A DNA stretch of 64,000 nt, taken from Paenibacillus wulumuqiensis (GTDB lineage Bacteria > Bacillota > Bacilli > Paenibacillales > Paenibacillaceae). Positions 44,838-53,640 of the stretch are shown one piece after another (the first letter of the stretch is position 1; each line of letters starts with the position of its first letter). The stretch lies in the NCBI RefSeq assembly GCF_000971965.1, contig NZ_LAQP01000014.1, positions 62,001-126,000 of the forward strand, written 5' to 3'. A model generated the notes under the pieces. The model saw only the letters and a list, made by a program, of their open reading frames with translations. It searched no databases and was not told the origin of the DNA. Made by a program: the position numbers and the translations under genes.

Positions 44838-45931
44838 TCGACAATCATAATGTGATTCAGCTGCCGGTGCGTACCGATGAATACCTGATGTCCCTGCATT
44901 CCCGGCAACAGCAGGAATCATCGGTCCGTCTGGGCATTTTGGGCTGTTCGGGCATCGTCCCGCGCGCAGTGCTGGAGCCGGCTGCCCATGTCTCTGCCAT
45001 CGAGATTGCCGGAGCCGCCAACCGTACCTATGACAAGGCCCGACAGATGGCGGATCAGTATGGCATCCCGGCTGTGTATGGCACCCTTGACGAACTACTG
45101 GACGATGAGCAGCTGGATGCGGTCTATATCGGTCTCAGCAACCGGCTGCACGCCCCCTGGATCAAGCGTGCGCTTGCTGCCGGCAAGCATGTGCTGGTAG
45201 AGAAGCCGCTCTGTCTGGACCCCGGTGAACTGGATAATCTGGAAGAAGCATCCGTCCGGTATGGCGTTCATCTGACCGAGGGAGTTATGACCGCCCACCA
45301 TCCATGGCAGACAGAGCTGCTTCACTTGATACAATCCGGCGCTTATGGAGCGCTGCAGCGTATCCGGACACGCATTACCATTCCTGCCCGGGATGGCCAT
45401 ACCGGTAATTACCGCAGCCAGCCGGAGCAGGGAGGTGGCTGCTTCTGGGATCTGGGCTGCTACTGGCTGCAATTTCTGCAGGCGGTCACCGGAATCGGGG
45501 GAGCATCGTTCGATGGAAGATCGGATTTTCAGGGTCCCCATGGCTGTGACTGGACGTTTGAGGCCGAGGCAAAGCTGGCCAACGGTGTTATCGCCGAGGC
45601 TTTATTTTCCTTTGAACAGCCTTATGCATCCAGACATATTCTGTACTTTGAACATGCCATCCTGACGATCAATGATTTCTTCCGCTGCAATCTGGGATTC
45701 TACCGGTTGAAGTTCAAAGTGATCATGCTCGAGAACGGCGTCGAGACAGGCGAAGTGCGTCAGCATGTATTCGATCCGGTCAATTATTACGTTAATCAGC
45801 TGCGCTTTTTCAGTGATGTGGTTCGTGGTCATCAGCCCAATCTTCCATTCACCGACTCCGCAGAACGGATCAGACTGCTGTCGAGCATCTACTCCACAGC
45901 CCGCAGTCGGGTCATGATGCCGGAGCTATAG
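44834..45931 (+). CDS. Gfo/Idh/MocA-family oxidoreductase
   Basis: 365 residues. The N-terminal Rossmann domain (~30-150) binds NAD(P): LGILGCSGIVPRAVLEPAA, AANRTYDKARQMADQYGIP, and the catalytic Lys124 in VEKPLC. The C-terminal alpha/beta domain has QGGGCFWDLGCYWLQF, the usual His position being occupied differently (WDLGCY). Members oxidise or epimerise sugars and cyclitols. It overlaps the glycosyltransferase-like gene by four bases and ends the plus-strand run of the biosynthetic cluster. A sugar or carrier-bound substrate is likely. Confidence 0.9.
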   Translation: MIDNHNVIQLPVRTDEYLMSLHSRQQQESSVRLGILGCSGIVPRAVLEPAAHVSAIEIAGAANRTYDKARQMADQYGIPAVYGTLDELLDDEQLDAVYIGLSNRLHAPWIKRALAAGKHVLVEKPLCLDPGELDNLEEASVRYGVHLTEGVMTAHHPWQTELLHLIQSGAYGALQRIRTRITIPARDGHTGNYRSQPEQGGGCFWDLGCYWLQFLQAVTGIGGASFDGRSDFQGPHGCDWTFEAEAKLANGVIAEALFSFEQPYASRHILYFEHAILTINDFFRCNLGFYRLKFKVIMLENGVETGEVRQHVFDPVNYYVNQLRFFSDVVRGHQPNLPFTDSAERIRLLSSIYSTARSRVMMPEL

Positions 45932-46090
45932 CCATTCGATAGGCAGATGCTCCATGCAGTCAGCAATTCCATAGCCAACACGCAACTGCATATCCATTCG
46001 AAGTCAACTGTTTGCGGATAGTGCAGGTGGTACAACAGCAACACGTAACAGGATCGATATATAAATTTATATCAGTTGTTCTTTTCCTAT

Positions 46091-46140
46091 AAAAAAACCG
46101 CCTGCTGGCTTCCCGTTTGGAAAGCTGACAGGCGGTTTTG
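46091..46140. terminator. Bidirectional terminator of the biosynthetic cluster
   Basis: AAAACCGCCTG pairs with CAGGCGGTTTT, with an inner helix of CTGGCTT/AAAGCTG type. It lies between the plus-strand cluster and the convergent PPTase gene. Confidence 0.87.
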
Positions 46141-46157
46141 CAAATGAAAGGCAAATA

Positions 46158-46880
46158 TCAGTGATACGGCCCAAGCTCCTGCCAGTTCAGCATCACGAGC
46201 GGCTTAGGTCCGAGGGCTTCGGCCGCACAAATCGCCAGCTGATAGTTGGCATCGATCATGATTTTACGGAAATAGCAGATCTGACCGGCATGATCTTCCC
46301 AGCTGCCGGAGGAATCCTCTTCCGGCCGTGGGGGACACAGTGTTGCCGTTCCGTTGTCGGCAATCGTGATCGCAAATGAATCGAGCGGTACAGATAGTCC
46401 TTTGCCTATATATTTGATGTAGCTTTCTTTCAATGTCCACAACGTGTAAAATAATTGAAGCTGTTGCTGTGGAGGAGCCTTCATCAGCTGCTTGTACTCG
46501 GAAGCGGTGAAGAAGCGCTCGGCGATCGTAAAATCAATCGGACGCACCTGTTCAATATCAATGCCGACAGGAACAGTACCATCCGCACAGACAATCCAGT
46601 CTCCGGCATGTGAAATATTAAAATAAATATCCGGATACTCTTCCAGATAGGGCTTGCCATAAGCATTTTTGGCGATGGAGACGGAGCCGGCGGACAGATG
46701 GTAACGTTCGCGCAAAATATGCAGCAGCAGAGCTTCGCCAATCAAACTGCGCTGGGCATCTTGCTGTCTGTGGAACTTAAGGGAAGCTTGCTTTCTCTCC
46801 TCGGATACAGCTTGACGCAGACGTTCCATGCCATCTTCCGGAATCAAGTCGGGCACATATACACCAGTAACGGTAATCAA
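46158..46880 (-). CDS. Sfp-type 4'-phosphopantetheinyl transferase
   Basis: 240 residues from TTG 46880, eight bases behind GTGAGG and giving the family-like N-terminus MITVTGVYVPDL; a TTG at 46904 has no site. Sfp motifs are FNISHAGDWIVCA (~87-99), VGIDIEQV with Asp108 and Glu110, and WTLKESYIKYIGKG with Glu152. The enzyme transfers phosphopantetheine from CoA to the Ser of carrier proteins. It faces the carrier-protein cluster from the other strand and is the obvious activator of the protein at 39126, although Sfp enzymes are usually promiscuous. Confidence 0.93.
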   Translation of the reverse strand: MITVTGVYVPDLIPEDGMERLRQAVSEERKQASLKFHRQQDAQRSLIGEALLLHILRERYHLSAGSVSIAKNAYGKPYLEEYPDIYFNISHAGDWIVCADGTVPVGIDIEQVRPIDFTIAERFFTASEYKQLMKAPPQQQLQLFYTLWTLKESYIKYIGKGLSVPLDSFAITIADNGTATLCPPRPEEDSSGSWEDHAGQICYFRKIMIDANYQLAICAAEALGPKPLVMLNWQELGPYH

Positions 46881-46981
46881 TAGGAGATCCTCACTTTCGG
46901 TCAAGCGATTACATATTCCAATCTGCAGGCCCCATAAGGTTTACCGTATTGGGATAGCCTGCTGCAAAATACGTATAACCA

Positions 46982-47015
46982 TATATTGACGAATAATCCA
47001 GTCAGCGTCAATATA
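46982..47015. promoter_or_regulatory. Perfect 10-bp inverted repeat, possible operator
   Basis: TATATTGACG (46982-46991) is exactly complementary to 47006-47015. It lies between the divergent PPTase and esterase genes and is not followed by a T run. Apart from this, the 46881-47206 gap shows no clear element. Confidence 0.6.
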
Positions 47016-47206
47016 CGCAAAATTGCGATCAAGACAAGCGACGAAAGAATGTTACTTACATACATCTGTTTTAATTAAAATTTAAATGTATTAAGATGAG
47101 AATGATTGCTAGGAAGCAACCCGCCCATTTGGGAAAAAGCAGCGAAAGCGATTATGATAGAAACAGTTGATAGGCATAGATGATTCAGGAATAAGGAGGA
47201 AATACC

Positions 47207-48061
47207 GTGTCAGAGATCAAACATTTACCTTACCAGAGTGAAGATAATTATTTCGTACAACTGATTCCCGATGTGCAGTTCACCCGATTCCCGAATGGTT
47301 CATCCCTCAAAATGAACATTCTGCGGCCGGTGTCCCATATTCCTCTGCCCCTGATTGTATGGGTAGTAGGAGGCTCATGGGTCGACGTGGATAACTACAA
47401 GCATGTGCCTGTATTGTCCGAGCTGGCTGCACAGGGTTATGTCATTGCCTGCATCCAGTACCGGACCGTCAACCGGGCCCCTTTCCCGGCACAGCTGGAA
47501 GATGTAAAGACCGCAATCCGCTTCCTGCGCACCCATGCGGAAGAGTATGGTATTGATGCAGAGCATGTTGGCGTATGGGGTCATTCAGCTGGCGGTCATC
47601 TGGCTGCACTGGCTGGCGTTACCGGCAGCCAGCCGGAATGGGATGAGCGTGGAGACTGGCAGGGCGTATCCAGTCAGGTGACGGCTGTGGTCGACTTTTG
47701 CGGACCGATCGATGTGCAAGCGGATTTCCAGACCGAGTATGAGCTGCCGGTCATCTCTCTGCTGATGGGCGGACCGATCCGGCATATGGCCGATAATGCA
47801 GCGCAATCCAATCCGGTGACCCATATTCAGGCAGGAGATGCTGCAGGACTGCCGCCGTTTCTGATCATGCACGGCGATCAGGACGAGATGGTACCGCTGC
47901 GGCAGAGCCGTTTCCTGTATGATGCCTTGCTGGAAGCAGGCGCAGAGACGGACATGTATGTGCTGGAAGGTGCACGGCATTCCTCGACCGTGCTGATGGC
48001 GCGTCAGGATGTCATGGAGGCGGTCAGCCGCTTTTTCGCAGTTCATCTCAAAGGCTCCTGA
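47207..48061 (+). CDS. Alpha/beta hydrolase, esterase type
   Basis: 284 residues from GTG 47207, behind AAGGAGGAA. The catalytic triad is Ser127 (GHSAGGH), Asp226 (GDQDEMVP) and His258 (GARHSS). The oxyanion strand reads VVGGSW in place of HGGG, close to the acetyl-esterase/BD-FAE group that removes acyl groups from hemicellulose or small esters. There is no signal peptide, so it acts inside the cell. Monocistronic as far as can be seen. Confidence 0.9.
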   Translation: MSEIKHLPYQSEDNYFVQLIPDVQFTRFPNGSSLKMNILRPVSHIPLPLIVWVVGGSWVDVDNYKHVPVLSELAAQGYVIACIQYRTVNRAPFPAQLEDVKTAIRFLRTHAEEYGIDAEHVGVWGHSAGGHLAALAGVTGSQPEWDERGDWQGVSSQVTAVVDFCGPIDVQADFQTEYELPVISLLMGGPIRHMADNAAQSNPVTHIQAGDAAGLPPFLIMHGDQDEMVPLRQSRFLYDALLEAGAETDMYVLEGARHSSTVLMARQDVMEAVSRFFAVHLKGS

Positions 48062-48134
48062 GTGAAATTACACAAACATGTCACAAATGACGATATAAGA
48101 CCATGGCATATGAAAGATTGAGAGGGATCATTAA

Positions 48135-50807
48135 TTGGATAATCACGAATATGACGTTCTCCAAAATTTAATTGCAGAAAATGGAGTATACCGTCCTCTG
48201 TTTGAACATCATCCCGATGCTATCTATGTAATGGATCTGGACGGTAATTATATTTATACAAATCCTGCAGTTCTGCGCATCAGCGGATATTCTCTGGAAG
48301 AACTGCGCTATATTGATAAAAGGCTGATTTTCGGAGAGGCACGGCTTCATTTCCGTTCACCGTATTTTCAGCAGGTGCTCAAAGGCGGGTCTGTTCAGTA
48401 TGAGACCGAAATTTATCATAAAGAAGGACATGTGATCATCCTGGATATTACCTATGCCCCGGTAGTCAAAGAAGACCGGGTCATCGGCATATTTGGTGCG
48501 GCCAAGGATATTACGTCCCGCAAGCGGGCTGCCGAACAGCTCAAGGCGAGTGAAGAACGTCTCGCCCTGGCTCAGGATATTGCAGGCTTTGGCTGCTGGG
48601 ACTGGAATCTGGATACACAGCAGCTGACCTGTACGGACAAGTTTTTTGAAATTCTGCGCCTGAATCATCATTCGCCGCAGCTAATGTACCGGCGCTTTCT
48701 GGCCAATGTGCATGTGGAAGACCGCAGTGAGGTGAGCGAAGCTTTCCGGCAGGCGATGGAGGAAGGGCAGATTCATGTGGAATGCCGCCTGACCGGACAG
48801 TATCACGAAGTTCGCAATGTCTCGATTCGGGGACGCCGGGTCCCTTCGAGGTCCGGCGAATCCCAGCGTATACTCGGCACCATTCAGGATATTACCGAGC
48901 AGCGTCTGATGGAGAATCTGATCCGCGAGAGCGAACGACAGTACCGGATGTTGTCCGATACGACGATGGATCTGATCTCTACCCATACGGCAGATGAACA
49001 GCTTAACTTTCTGTTCGCTTCTCCTGCCCTGAAAAAGCTGCTCGGGTACGAGGTGGAAGAAATACTCGGGATGAGTGCCAGCAGCTATTATCATCCAGAA
49101 GATTATGAAGTGGTGCAGGTGTATCTGCAGTCGATCCTGTATTCACAGGAGCAGCATACGGTAACGTTCCGTTTCCGGCACAAGCAGGGGCATTATATAT
49201 GGCTGGAGACGAGCGGTACCTACACGCCCAGCAGGATGGACGGGTTCAGCGGTACGGTGGTAGCCGTCTCGAGGGATGTATCGGACCGCAAGTTTGCGGA
49301 GCAGCAATTGCTGGAGAGTGAACAGCGGTATAAATCACTGGTGGAGTATAATCCATCCGGGGTCTATTCCTTTGATCTGGAAGGACGGTTATTCAATCTG
49401 AATCCGGTCGCCGAAATTCAGAGCGGTTATACGACTGGCATACTGCCACAGATTCACTTTACCGAGCTGATCGATGGAGACAATCAGTCCGCAGCACGGG
49501 AACATTTTAACAAGGCCCGCATGGGCATGCCGCAAAATTATGATACTACCCTTGTGCATTCCTCCGGCAACCGGATGGAAGTGAACTTTACCAATGTGCC
49601 GATTATTGTCGGCGGTCAAGTGACGGGGGTGTTCGGCATTGCGACGGATGTCACGGAGAACAAGCGATATCTGGAGCAGATCCAGAATATTAGTGAAGAA
49701 TATAATTTGATTCTGAGCTCTGTATCGGAAGGAATCTTTGGCGTTGATACACAGGGAAGAGGCATCTTTATCAATGCGGCGGCAGCGAGAATGCTGCAGC
49801 TTCCGAGAGAGCAATTTATCGGTGTGCCGGTACAGCAATCGCTTGTACAGGCTCGTGCAGACGGGGAAGCCTATGCCTCTGACCAGAATCCGGTAGGGCT
49901 GACGATGAGTGATGGTATCTCCCGCCGGGTCACAGAGGACGTCTTTTTCCGGCGAGACGGTTCGAGCTTCTTTGTCTCCTATCAGACCAATGCGCTGTAT
50001 GACCGTGAGCAGATTATCGGGGTGGTCGTTGTATTCAGTGACCGTACGAATGAGAAAGCCATTATGGAGGCCAAGGAGTCTGCCGAACGGGCAGCTTATG
50101 CCAAATCGCAGTTTATCTCCATGATCAGCCACGAGCTGCGTACACCGATGAATGCGATTATCGGCATGTCCGAGCTGGTACAGGATTCGCCGCTGAGTGA
50201 AGAGCAGCGGTTCTATATGGATATTATTCGCCAGAACAGCGAAGAACTGATGAGAATGATGGATGATGTGACCGATGTGCATCGGCTGGAGAACGGTAAT
50301 ATCAGACTGGAAGAGCGAGCTTTTAATCTGCATGAACTGGTGGAATCGGTGTATGAGTTCTTTTTGCCGGTGGCGCAGGAGAAGCAGCTGATACTGGAGA
50401 AACATATTGATCAGGAAGTACCGCGTCAGGCGCGTGGAGATATGGTGCGCATCAAGCAGGTGCTTGTCAATATTATTGGCAATGCGCTCAAATTTACAGA
50501 CCGGGGAACGGTCGAGATCTTGGTGGGGGTATCCCATATTTCGAGAGAACATGGCATGCTGGTCAATTTCCGGATTATCGATACCGGGATCGGCATTCCT
50601 GCAGACCGCCTTGGAGATCTGTTCCAGTCCTTCTCCCAGGTACATCAGGTAATGAATCGGCAGTATGGCGGTACAGGGCTCGGTTTGTTTATCAGCAAAA
50701 ATCTGATTGAGCTGATGAACGGCACGATTGGAGTGGAGAGCAGGGAACATGTCGGCTCTACGTTTTATTTTACCCTTCCGCTCAAACTGGTCGAAGACGG
50801 AGAATAA
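48135..50807 (+). CDS. Soluble multi-PAS sensor histidine kinase
   Basis: 890 residues from TTG 48135, behind GAGAGGGA, and no transmembrane helix. Five PAS domains appear in series at about 18-135, 145-260, 265-385, 390-510 and 515-650, several followed by the PAC-like DIT(S/E) or DVTE hinge. HisKA carries His666 in SHELRTPMNAIIGM, and HATPase follows with NIIGNALKFTDRG, DTGIGIP and GGTGLGLFISK. No receiver domain or neighbouring response regulator is present, so it is an orphan kinase, perhaps feeding a phosphorelay such as sporulation control. Confidence 0.93.
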   Translation: MDNHEYDVLQNLIAENGVYRPLFEHHPDAIYVMDLDGNYIYTNPAVLRISGYSLEELRYIDKRLIFGEARLHFRSPYFQQVLKGGSVQYETEIYHKEGHVIILDITYAPVVKEDRVIGIFGAAKDITSRKRAAEQLKASEERLALAQDIAGFGCWDWNLDTQQLTCTDKFFEILRLNHHSPQLMYRRFLANVHVEDRSEVSEAFRQAMEEGQIHVECRLTGQYHEVRNVSIRGRRVPSRSGESQRILGTIQDITEQRLMENLIRESERQYRMLSDTTMDLISTHTADEQLNFLFASPALKKLLGYEVEEILGMSASSYYHPEDYEVVQVYLQSILYSQEQHTVTFRFRHKQGHYIWLETSGTYTPSRMDGFSGTVVAVSRDVSDRKFAEQQLLESEQRYKSLVEYNPSGVYSFDLEGRLFNLNPVAEIQSGYTTGILPQIHFTELIDGDNQSAAREHFNKARMGMPQNYDTTLVHSSGNRMEVNFTNVPIIVGGQVTGVFGIATDVTENKRYLEQIQNISEEYNLILSSVSEGIFGVDTQGRGIFINAAAARMLQLPREQFIGVPVQQSLVQARADGEAYASDQNPVGLTMSDGISRRVTEDVFFRRDGSSFFVSYQTNALYDREQIIGVVVVFSDRTNEKAIMEAKESAERAAYAKSQFISMISHELRTPMNAIIGMSELVQDSPLSEEQRFYMDIIRQNSEELMRMMDDVTDVHRLENGNIRLEERAFNLHELVESVYEFFLPVAQEKQLILEKHIDQEVPRQARGDMVRIKQVLVNIIGNALKFTDRGTVEILVGVSHISREHGMLVNFRIIDTGIGIPADRLGDLFQSFSQVHQVMNRQYGGTGLGLFISKNLIELMNGTIGVESREHVGSTFYFTLPLKLVEDGE

Positions 50808-50954
50808 TCGGATAGGAAGCTACCATGACAGCTGGGCTTCTGACAGCTATGCTAAATTAAAACGGATCTGTGTAAAAGCATAAATCATTACCCGCCGCCG
50901 AGAGATACAGTGATGAAGCTGCCGATACGATATACAACAGAAGCAGACAACATC

Positions 50955-51001
50955 AAAAGGCGCTTATACAGATCACGAGATGATCTGCATAAGCGCCTTT
51001 T
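50955..51001. terminator. Bidirectional terminator
   Basis: AAAAGGCGCTTAT pairs with ATAAGCGCCTTTT, and the loop contains a further AGATCA/TGATCT stem. It lies between the convergent kinase and DegV genes. Confidence 0.85.
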
Positions 51002-51042
51002 GGCGTATAATCTGCTGCCGAGAATACGGGTTCAAACAGCGA

Positions 51043-51897
51043 TCAGGCCCGTGTAGCATACATGATGGCGATCGTCTGTGGACCGCAGTGACTGGAAATG
51101 ACGCAGCCTGCTTCAGTAATGATCACCTGGCGTGCATTGGTCTGTTCCTGCAGTACCGCTTGCATGGTCTTGGCTTCTTCCTCGGCAAAGGAATGAACAA
51201 CAAAAATCACTTCTTCATCCAGCCGGTCTGCATTGGCAATCGTATTGCGCAGCAGCTGCTCTACCGCCTTGTCCCGCTTACCGCGCACTTTGTAAGCCGG
51301 CACCAGCGTTCCCTGAGGCGTCACTTCGATCACCGGCCGGATTTTGAGCAGGCTGCCAATGAGATTCTGCATGCCCGAACAGCGTCCGCCCTTGTACAGA
51401 TATTCCAGCGAATCAATGGCAAATTCGGTCTCGATGCGTCCTCGCACCTCGGTCAATAGCGTGATAATTTCGGATACGGATGCACCCGACGATGCGGCGC
51501 GAACCCCTTTCATGACGAGCAGTCCGATCGAGCTCGACAGATTCAGCGAATCGAGTACGGTGACCCGGCCTTCGTCAAATTCGTCGGCAGCGATACGCGC
51601 ATTGGCATACGTCGACGACAGGGCAGAGGAGAGGCTGATATAGATAATATCCTGTCCGGATTCGATGACAGGTGTAAAAGCATGTATAAAATCAGCTGGT
51701 GAGGGAGCGGACGTCTTGGGCAGCTGACCCTGCTGCTGAACGCGTTGATACAATTCGGCAGGCTTGATATCCACGCCATCACGGTAGACCTGCTCACCGA
51801 AAGTCACATAGAGCGGCACAATGCCCACCTGATGTTCCTCCAGCCAGGAAGCTGGCAGATCGCAGGTACTGTCTGCAAAAATACGAATGGAATTCAT
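51043..51897 (-). CDS. DegV-family fatty-acid-binding protein
   Basis: 284 residues, the usual DegV length. The N-terminus SIRIFADSTCDLP is the family opening; YISLSSALSSTY and DSLNLSSSIG are the ligand-pocket motifs, and EYLYKGGRCS and HSFAEEEAKT lie further on. DegV/FakB proteins bind fatty acids, and FakB types present them to the kinase FakA. No fakA gene is nearby. AGGAGAA precedes the ATG. Confidence 0.94.
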   Translation of the reverse strand: MNSIRIFADSTCDLPASWLEEHQVGIVPLYVTFGEQVYRDGVDIKPAELYQRVQQQGQLPKTSAPSPADFIHAFTPVIESGQDIIYISLSSALSSTYANARIAADEFDEGRVTVLDSLNLSSSIGLLVMKGVRAASSGASVSEIITLLTEVRGRIETEFAIDSLEYLYKGGRCSGMQNLIGSLLKIRPVIEVTPQGTLVPAYKVRGKRDKAVEQLLRNTIANADRLDEEVIFVVHSFAEEEAKTMQAVLQEQTNARQVIITEAGCVISSHCGPQTIAIMYATRA

Positions 51898-52100
51898 AAC
51901 ATTCTCCTGTCTTCATGGTTCATAGGCATATTAAAATGCACTGTGAGTTATCACAGCTTGGGCTATTATACCATGACTTGCAGTCTGTCAAAATATGCAG
52001 CATGATTCGGACAGAACCTTGCCGGGACAGGCATTCATGATTTCCTCACAAAATAATGATTGCGGATAGGCTATAATAAAACAGATTCCCGTATACTTGC

Positions 52101-52140
52101 GCGATATGCGATATGCGATATGCGATATGCGATATGCGAT
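52101..52140. repeat. Heptanucleotide tandem repeat (GCGATAT)
   Basis: Five perfect GCGATAT units and a partial sixth lie 45 bases before the DUF423 ribosome-binding site, in the promoter or leader region. Such tracts change length by slippage and could alter expression of the downstream gene. Confidence 0.92.
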
Positions 52141-52190
52141 GGACATACTTATACGGGATAAATCGGAATTAATCTTACAGGAGGATGAAC

Positions 52191-52574
52191 ATGCAGCGTA
52201 CGTATATTATTACGGGCTCTATTTTGGGCATGATTGGTGTAGGGATAGGAGCTTTTGGTTCTCACATATTGGAGCCGATAATCGGAGCGAGAATAGAGAC
52301 TTTCCGTACCGGAGTCGAATATCACTTTGTCCATGCGATAGCCATACTGATTACCGCCCTGCTCGCCGGATCGTTCGGTGAATCGGCACTGCTGCGCTGG
52401 GCCGCGCGACTGTTTACGGTCGGTGTGATTCTGTTCTCGGGCAGTCTCTATATACTGTGCATCACCGGTGTCAAAGTACTCGGCGCTGTTACGCCGCTGG
52501 GCGGCTTGTGCTTTATCGCAGGCTGGATATTACTGGCTGTCGCCGGTGCCAAATACGGCAAAAAAACAGCCTGA
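52191..52574 (+). CDS. DUF423-family small membrane protein
   Basis: 127 residues from ATG 52191, six bases behind AGGAGG; an ATG at 52185 touches that site. Four transmembrane helices are evident. The family motifs GAFGSHILE, EYHFVHAIAIL and FSGSLYILCITG are present. The family is widespread (YwdK/YgdD type) and of unknown function. A heptamer repeat lies upstream of the gene. Confidence 0.92.
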   Translation: MQRTYIITGSILGMIGVGIGAFGSHILEPIIGARIETFRTGVEYHFVHAIAILITALLAGSFGESALLRWAARLFTVGVILFSGSLYILCITGVKVLGAVTPLGGLCFIAGWILLAVAGAKYGKKTA

Positions 52575-52722
52575 TTTCTGCCGGCAGACGATAGCAGCAG
52601 CCGGGATACACTCGGAAATGGAAAAAAGACATACAGCGTGATGCACATTTGCACTACTGTACCGGTTTCTGCTTCTGCCACGTCCTGTTATTTCATAAAT
52701 ATGCAATGCATCTTAAAAAATC

Positions 52723-52762
52723 AAAAAGCGCCTAACGGTTTTTTGCCGTAGGCGCTTTTTTG
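52723..52762. terminator. Bidirectional terminator
   Basis: AAAAAGCGCCTAACGG pairs with CCGTAGGCGCTTTTT (one mismatch) with T6 following. It serves the convergent DUF423 and following gene. Confidence 0.86.
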
Positions 52763-52787
52763 CATTTCTTCCGCTCATTATGCTGAT

Positions 52788-53327
52788 TTATACATGCTGG
52801 AAATCATCAATCTCATTCAGTTTGAACGTGTATACCTGTTTCTCATCCACATGATATACGCTGATGGTCTGATCTTCATTATCGAACTTCAGGATGCGGC
52901 AGGGGATAGAAAAACGTTCTCCACGGCGGTTAATCGTCAGCCGGATCAGCTGATTTCCCTGAATATAGAGAGACAGCCAACTGGTCATGTCATTCTCGAT
53001 TTTTTGCTGAAGAACGGCAGCCGATTCGGCATCGGTGCGCTGGACTGGCTTGGCAGGAGGTTCCTGCTGGCGCAAGGCGGTTCTCATCTGTTCTTTCTGT
53101 GCTATGGCAACATTAACAGGAGTACTCTGTCTACCCGGTATCTGCGCAGCGGCGTCGATTTTTTTTCCCAATTTGATGCCGGAGACAATTCGGAAGTCTG
53201 CCAGTTCCTCCTGATTATTAAGGATTTCCAGCAGCTTTTGAAGAGCAACCGCATTGCTTGGTCCGGTAATCATGAGGTCGACATTGAATATAAACTCGGT
53301 GTCATCATTAGTCTGCTGTTTCGTCAT
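52788..53327 (-). CDS. Conserved-looking hypothetical protein
   Basis: 179 residues, not recognised. An N-terminal alpha/beta segment (EFIFNVDLMITGPSNAVALQKLLEILN), a variable Gln/Pro/Ala-rich middle (~65-105) and a C-terminal strand-rich part (LIRLTINRRGERFSIPCRILKFDN, ISVYHVDEKQVYTFKLNEID) resembling a small beta-barrel such as an SH3 or Sm-like fold. No signal peptide. GAGATGGGAGAAAT precedes the ATG. It is flanked by its own terminator and by mtnA, with which it shares strand but not an operon, because the mtnA terminator lies between them. Confidence 0.65.
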   Translation of the reverse strand: MTKQQTNDDTEFIFNVDLMITGPSNAVALQKLLEILNNQEELADFRIVSGIKLGKKIDAAAQIPGRQSTPVNVAIAQKEQMRTALRQQEPPAKPVQRTDAESAAVLQQKIENDMTSWLSLYIQGNQLIRLTINRRGERFSIPCRILKFDNEDQTISVYHVDEKQVYTFKLNEIDDFQHV

Positions 53328-53640
53328 ATTTCTCCCATCTCGCTTACTTTATCAGATTGGTATTGCCATTCCCCAATAAACTATATCATTTAAATTAAAA
53401 TATTAATAGGTCTTAAGAGTTAGTTCTTAGGACTAGGAGAATGCGTTGATAATTCTGGTTGTAGGATTGAATGTCCTGTCAGCTACTCACTATATTTATC
53501 GGTCAAGTGTCGAAAAATGTTAGATAAATCACAGGGTCAGAAACAAAAATACCGGGGTCTGCTCGGACCCCGGCACTAATGCATACGATGATGAAAATTC
53601 CGTTTTATCTCACTCAAATATCTTCATCTAACAACGAATT
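53328..53640. other. Gap holding the mtnA terminator and an imperfect inverted repeat
   Basis: The 313-base gap contains an imperfect inverted repeat (TAGGTCTTAAGAG with TTCTTAGGACTA) around 53406-53437, which may be an operator of the hypothetical gene, and the mtnA terminator at 53540-53573. No coding sequence was seen. Confidence 0.5.
53540..53573 (-). terminator. Intrinsic terminator of mtnA
   Basis: On the minus strand a CCGGGGTC/GACCCCGG hairpin with a six-base loop is followed by TATTTTTGTTT, ~65 bases below the mtnA stop. Confidence 0.82.

Noticed and set aside
52101-52140. CRISPR-like repeats
   Set aside because: The seven-base units are directly adjacent with no spacers, so this is a simple tandem repeat.
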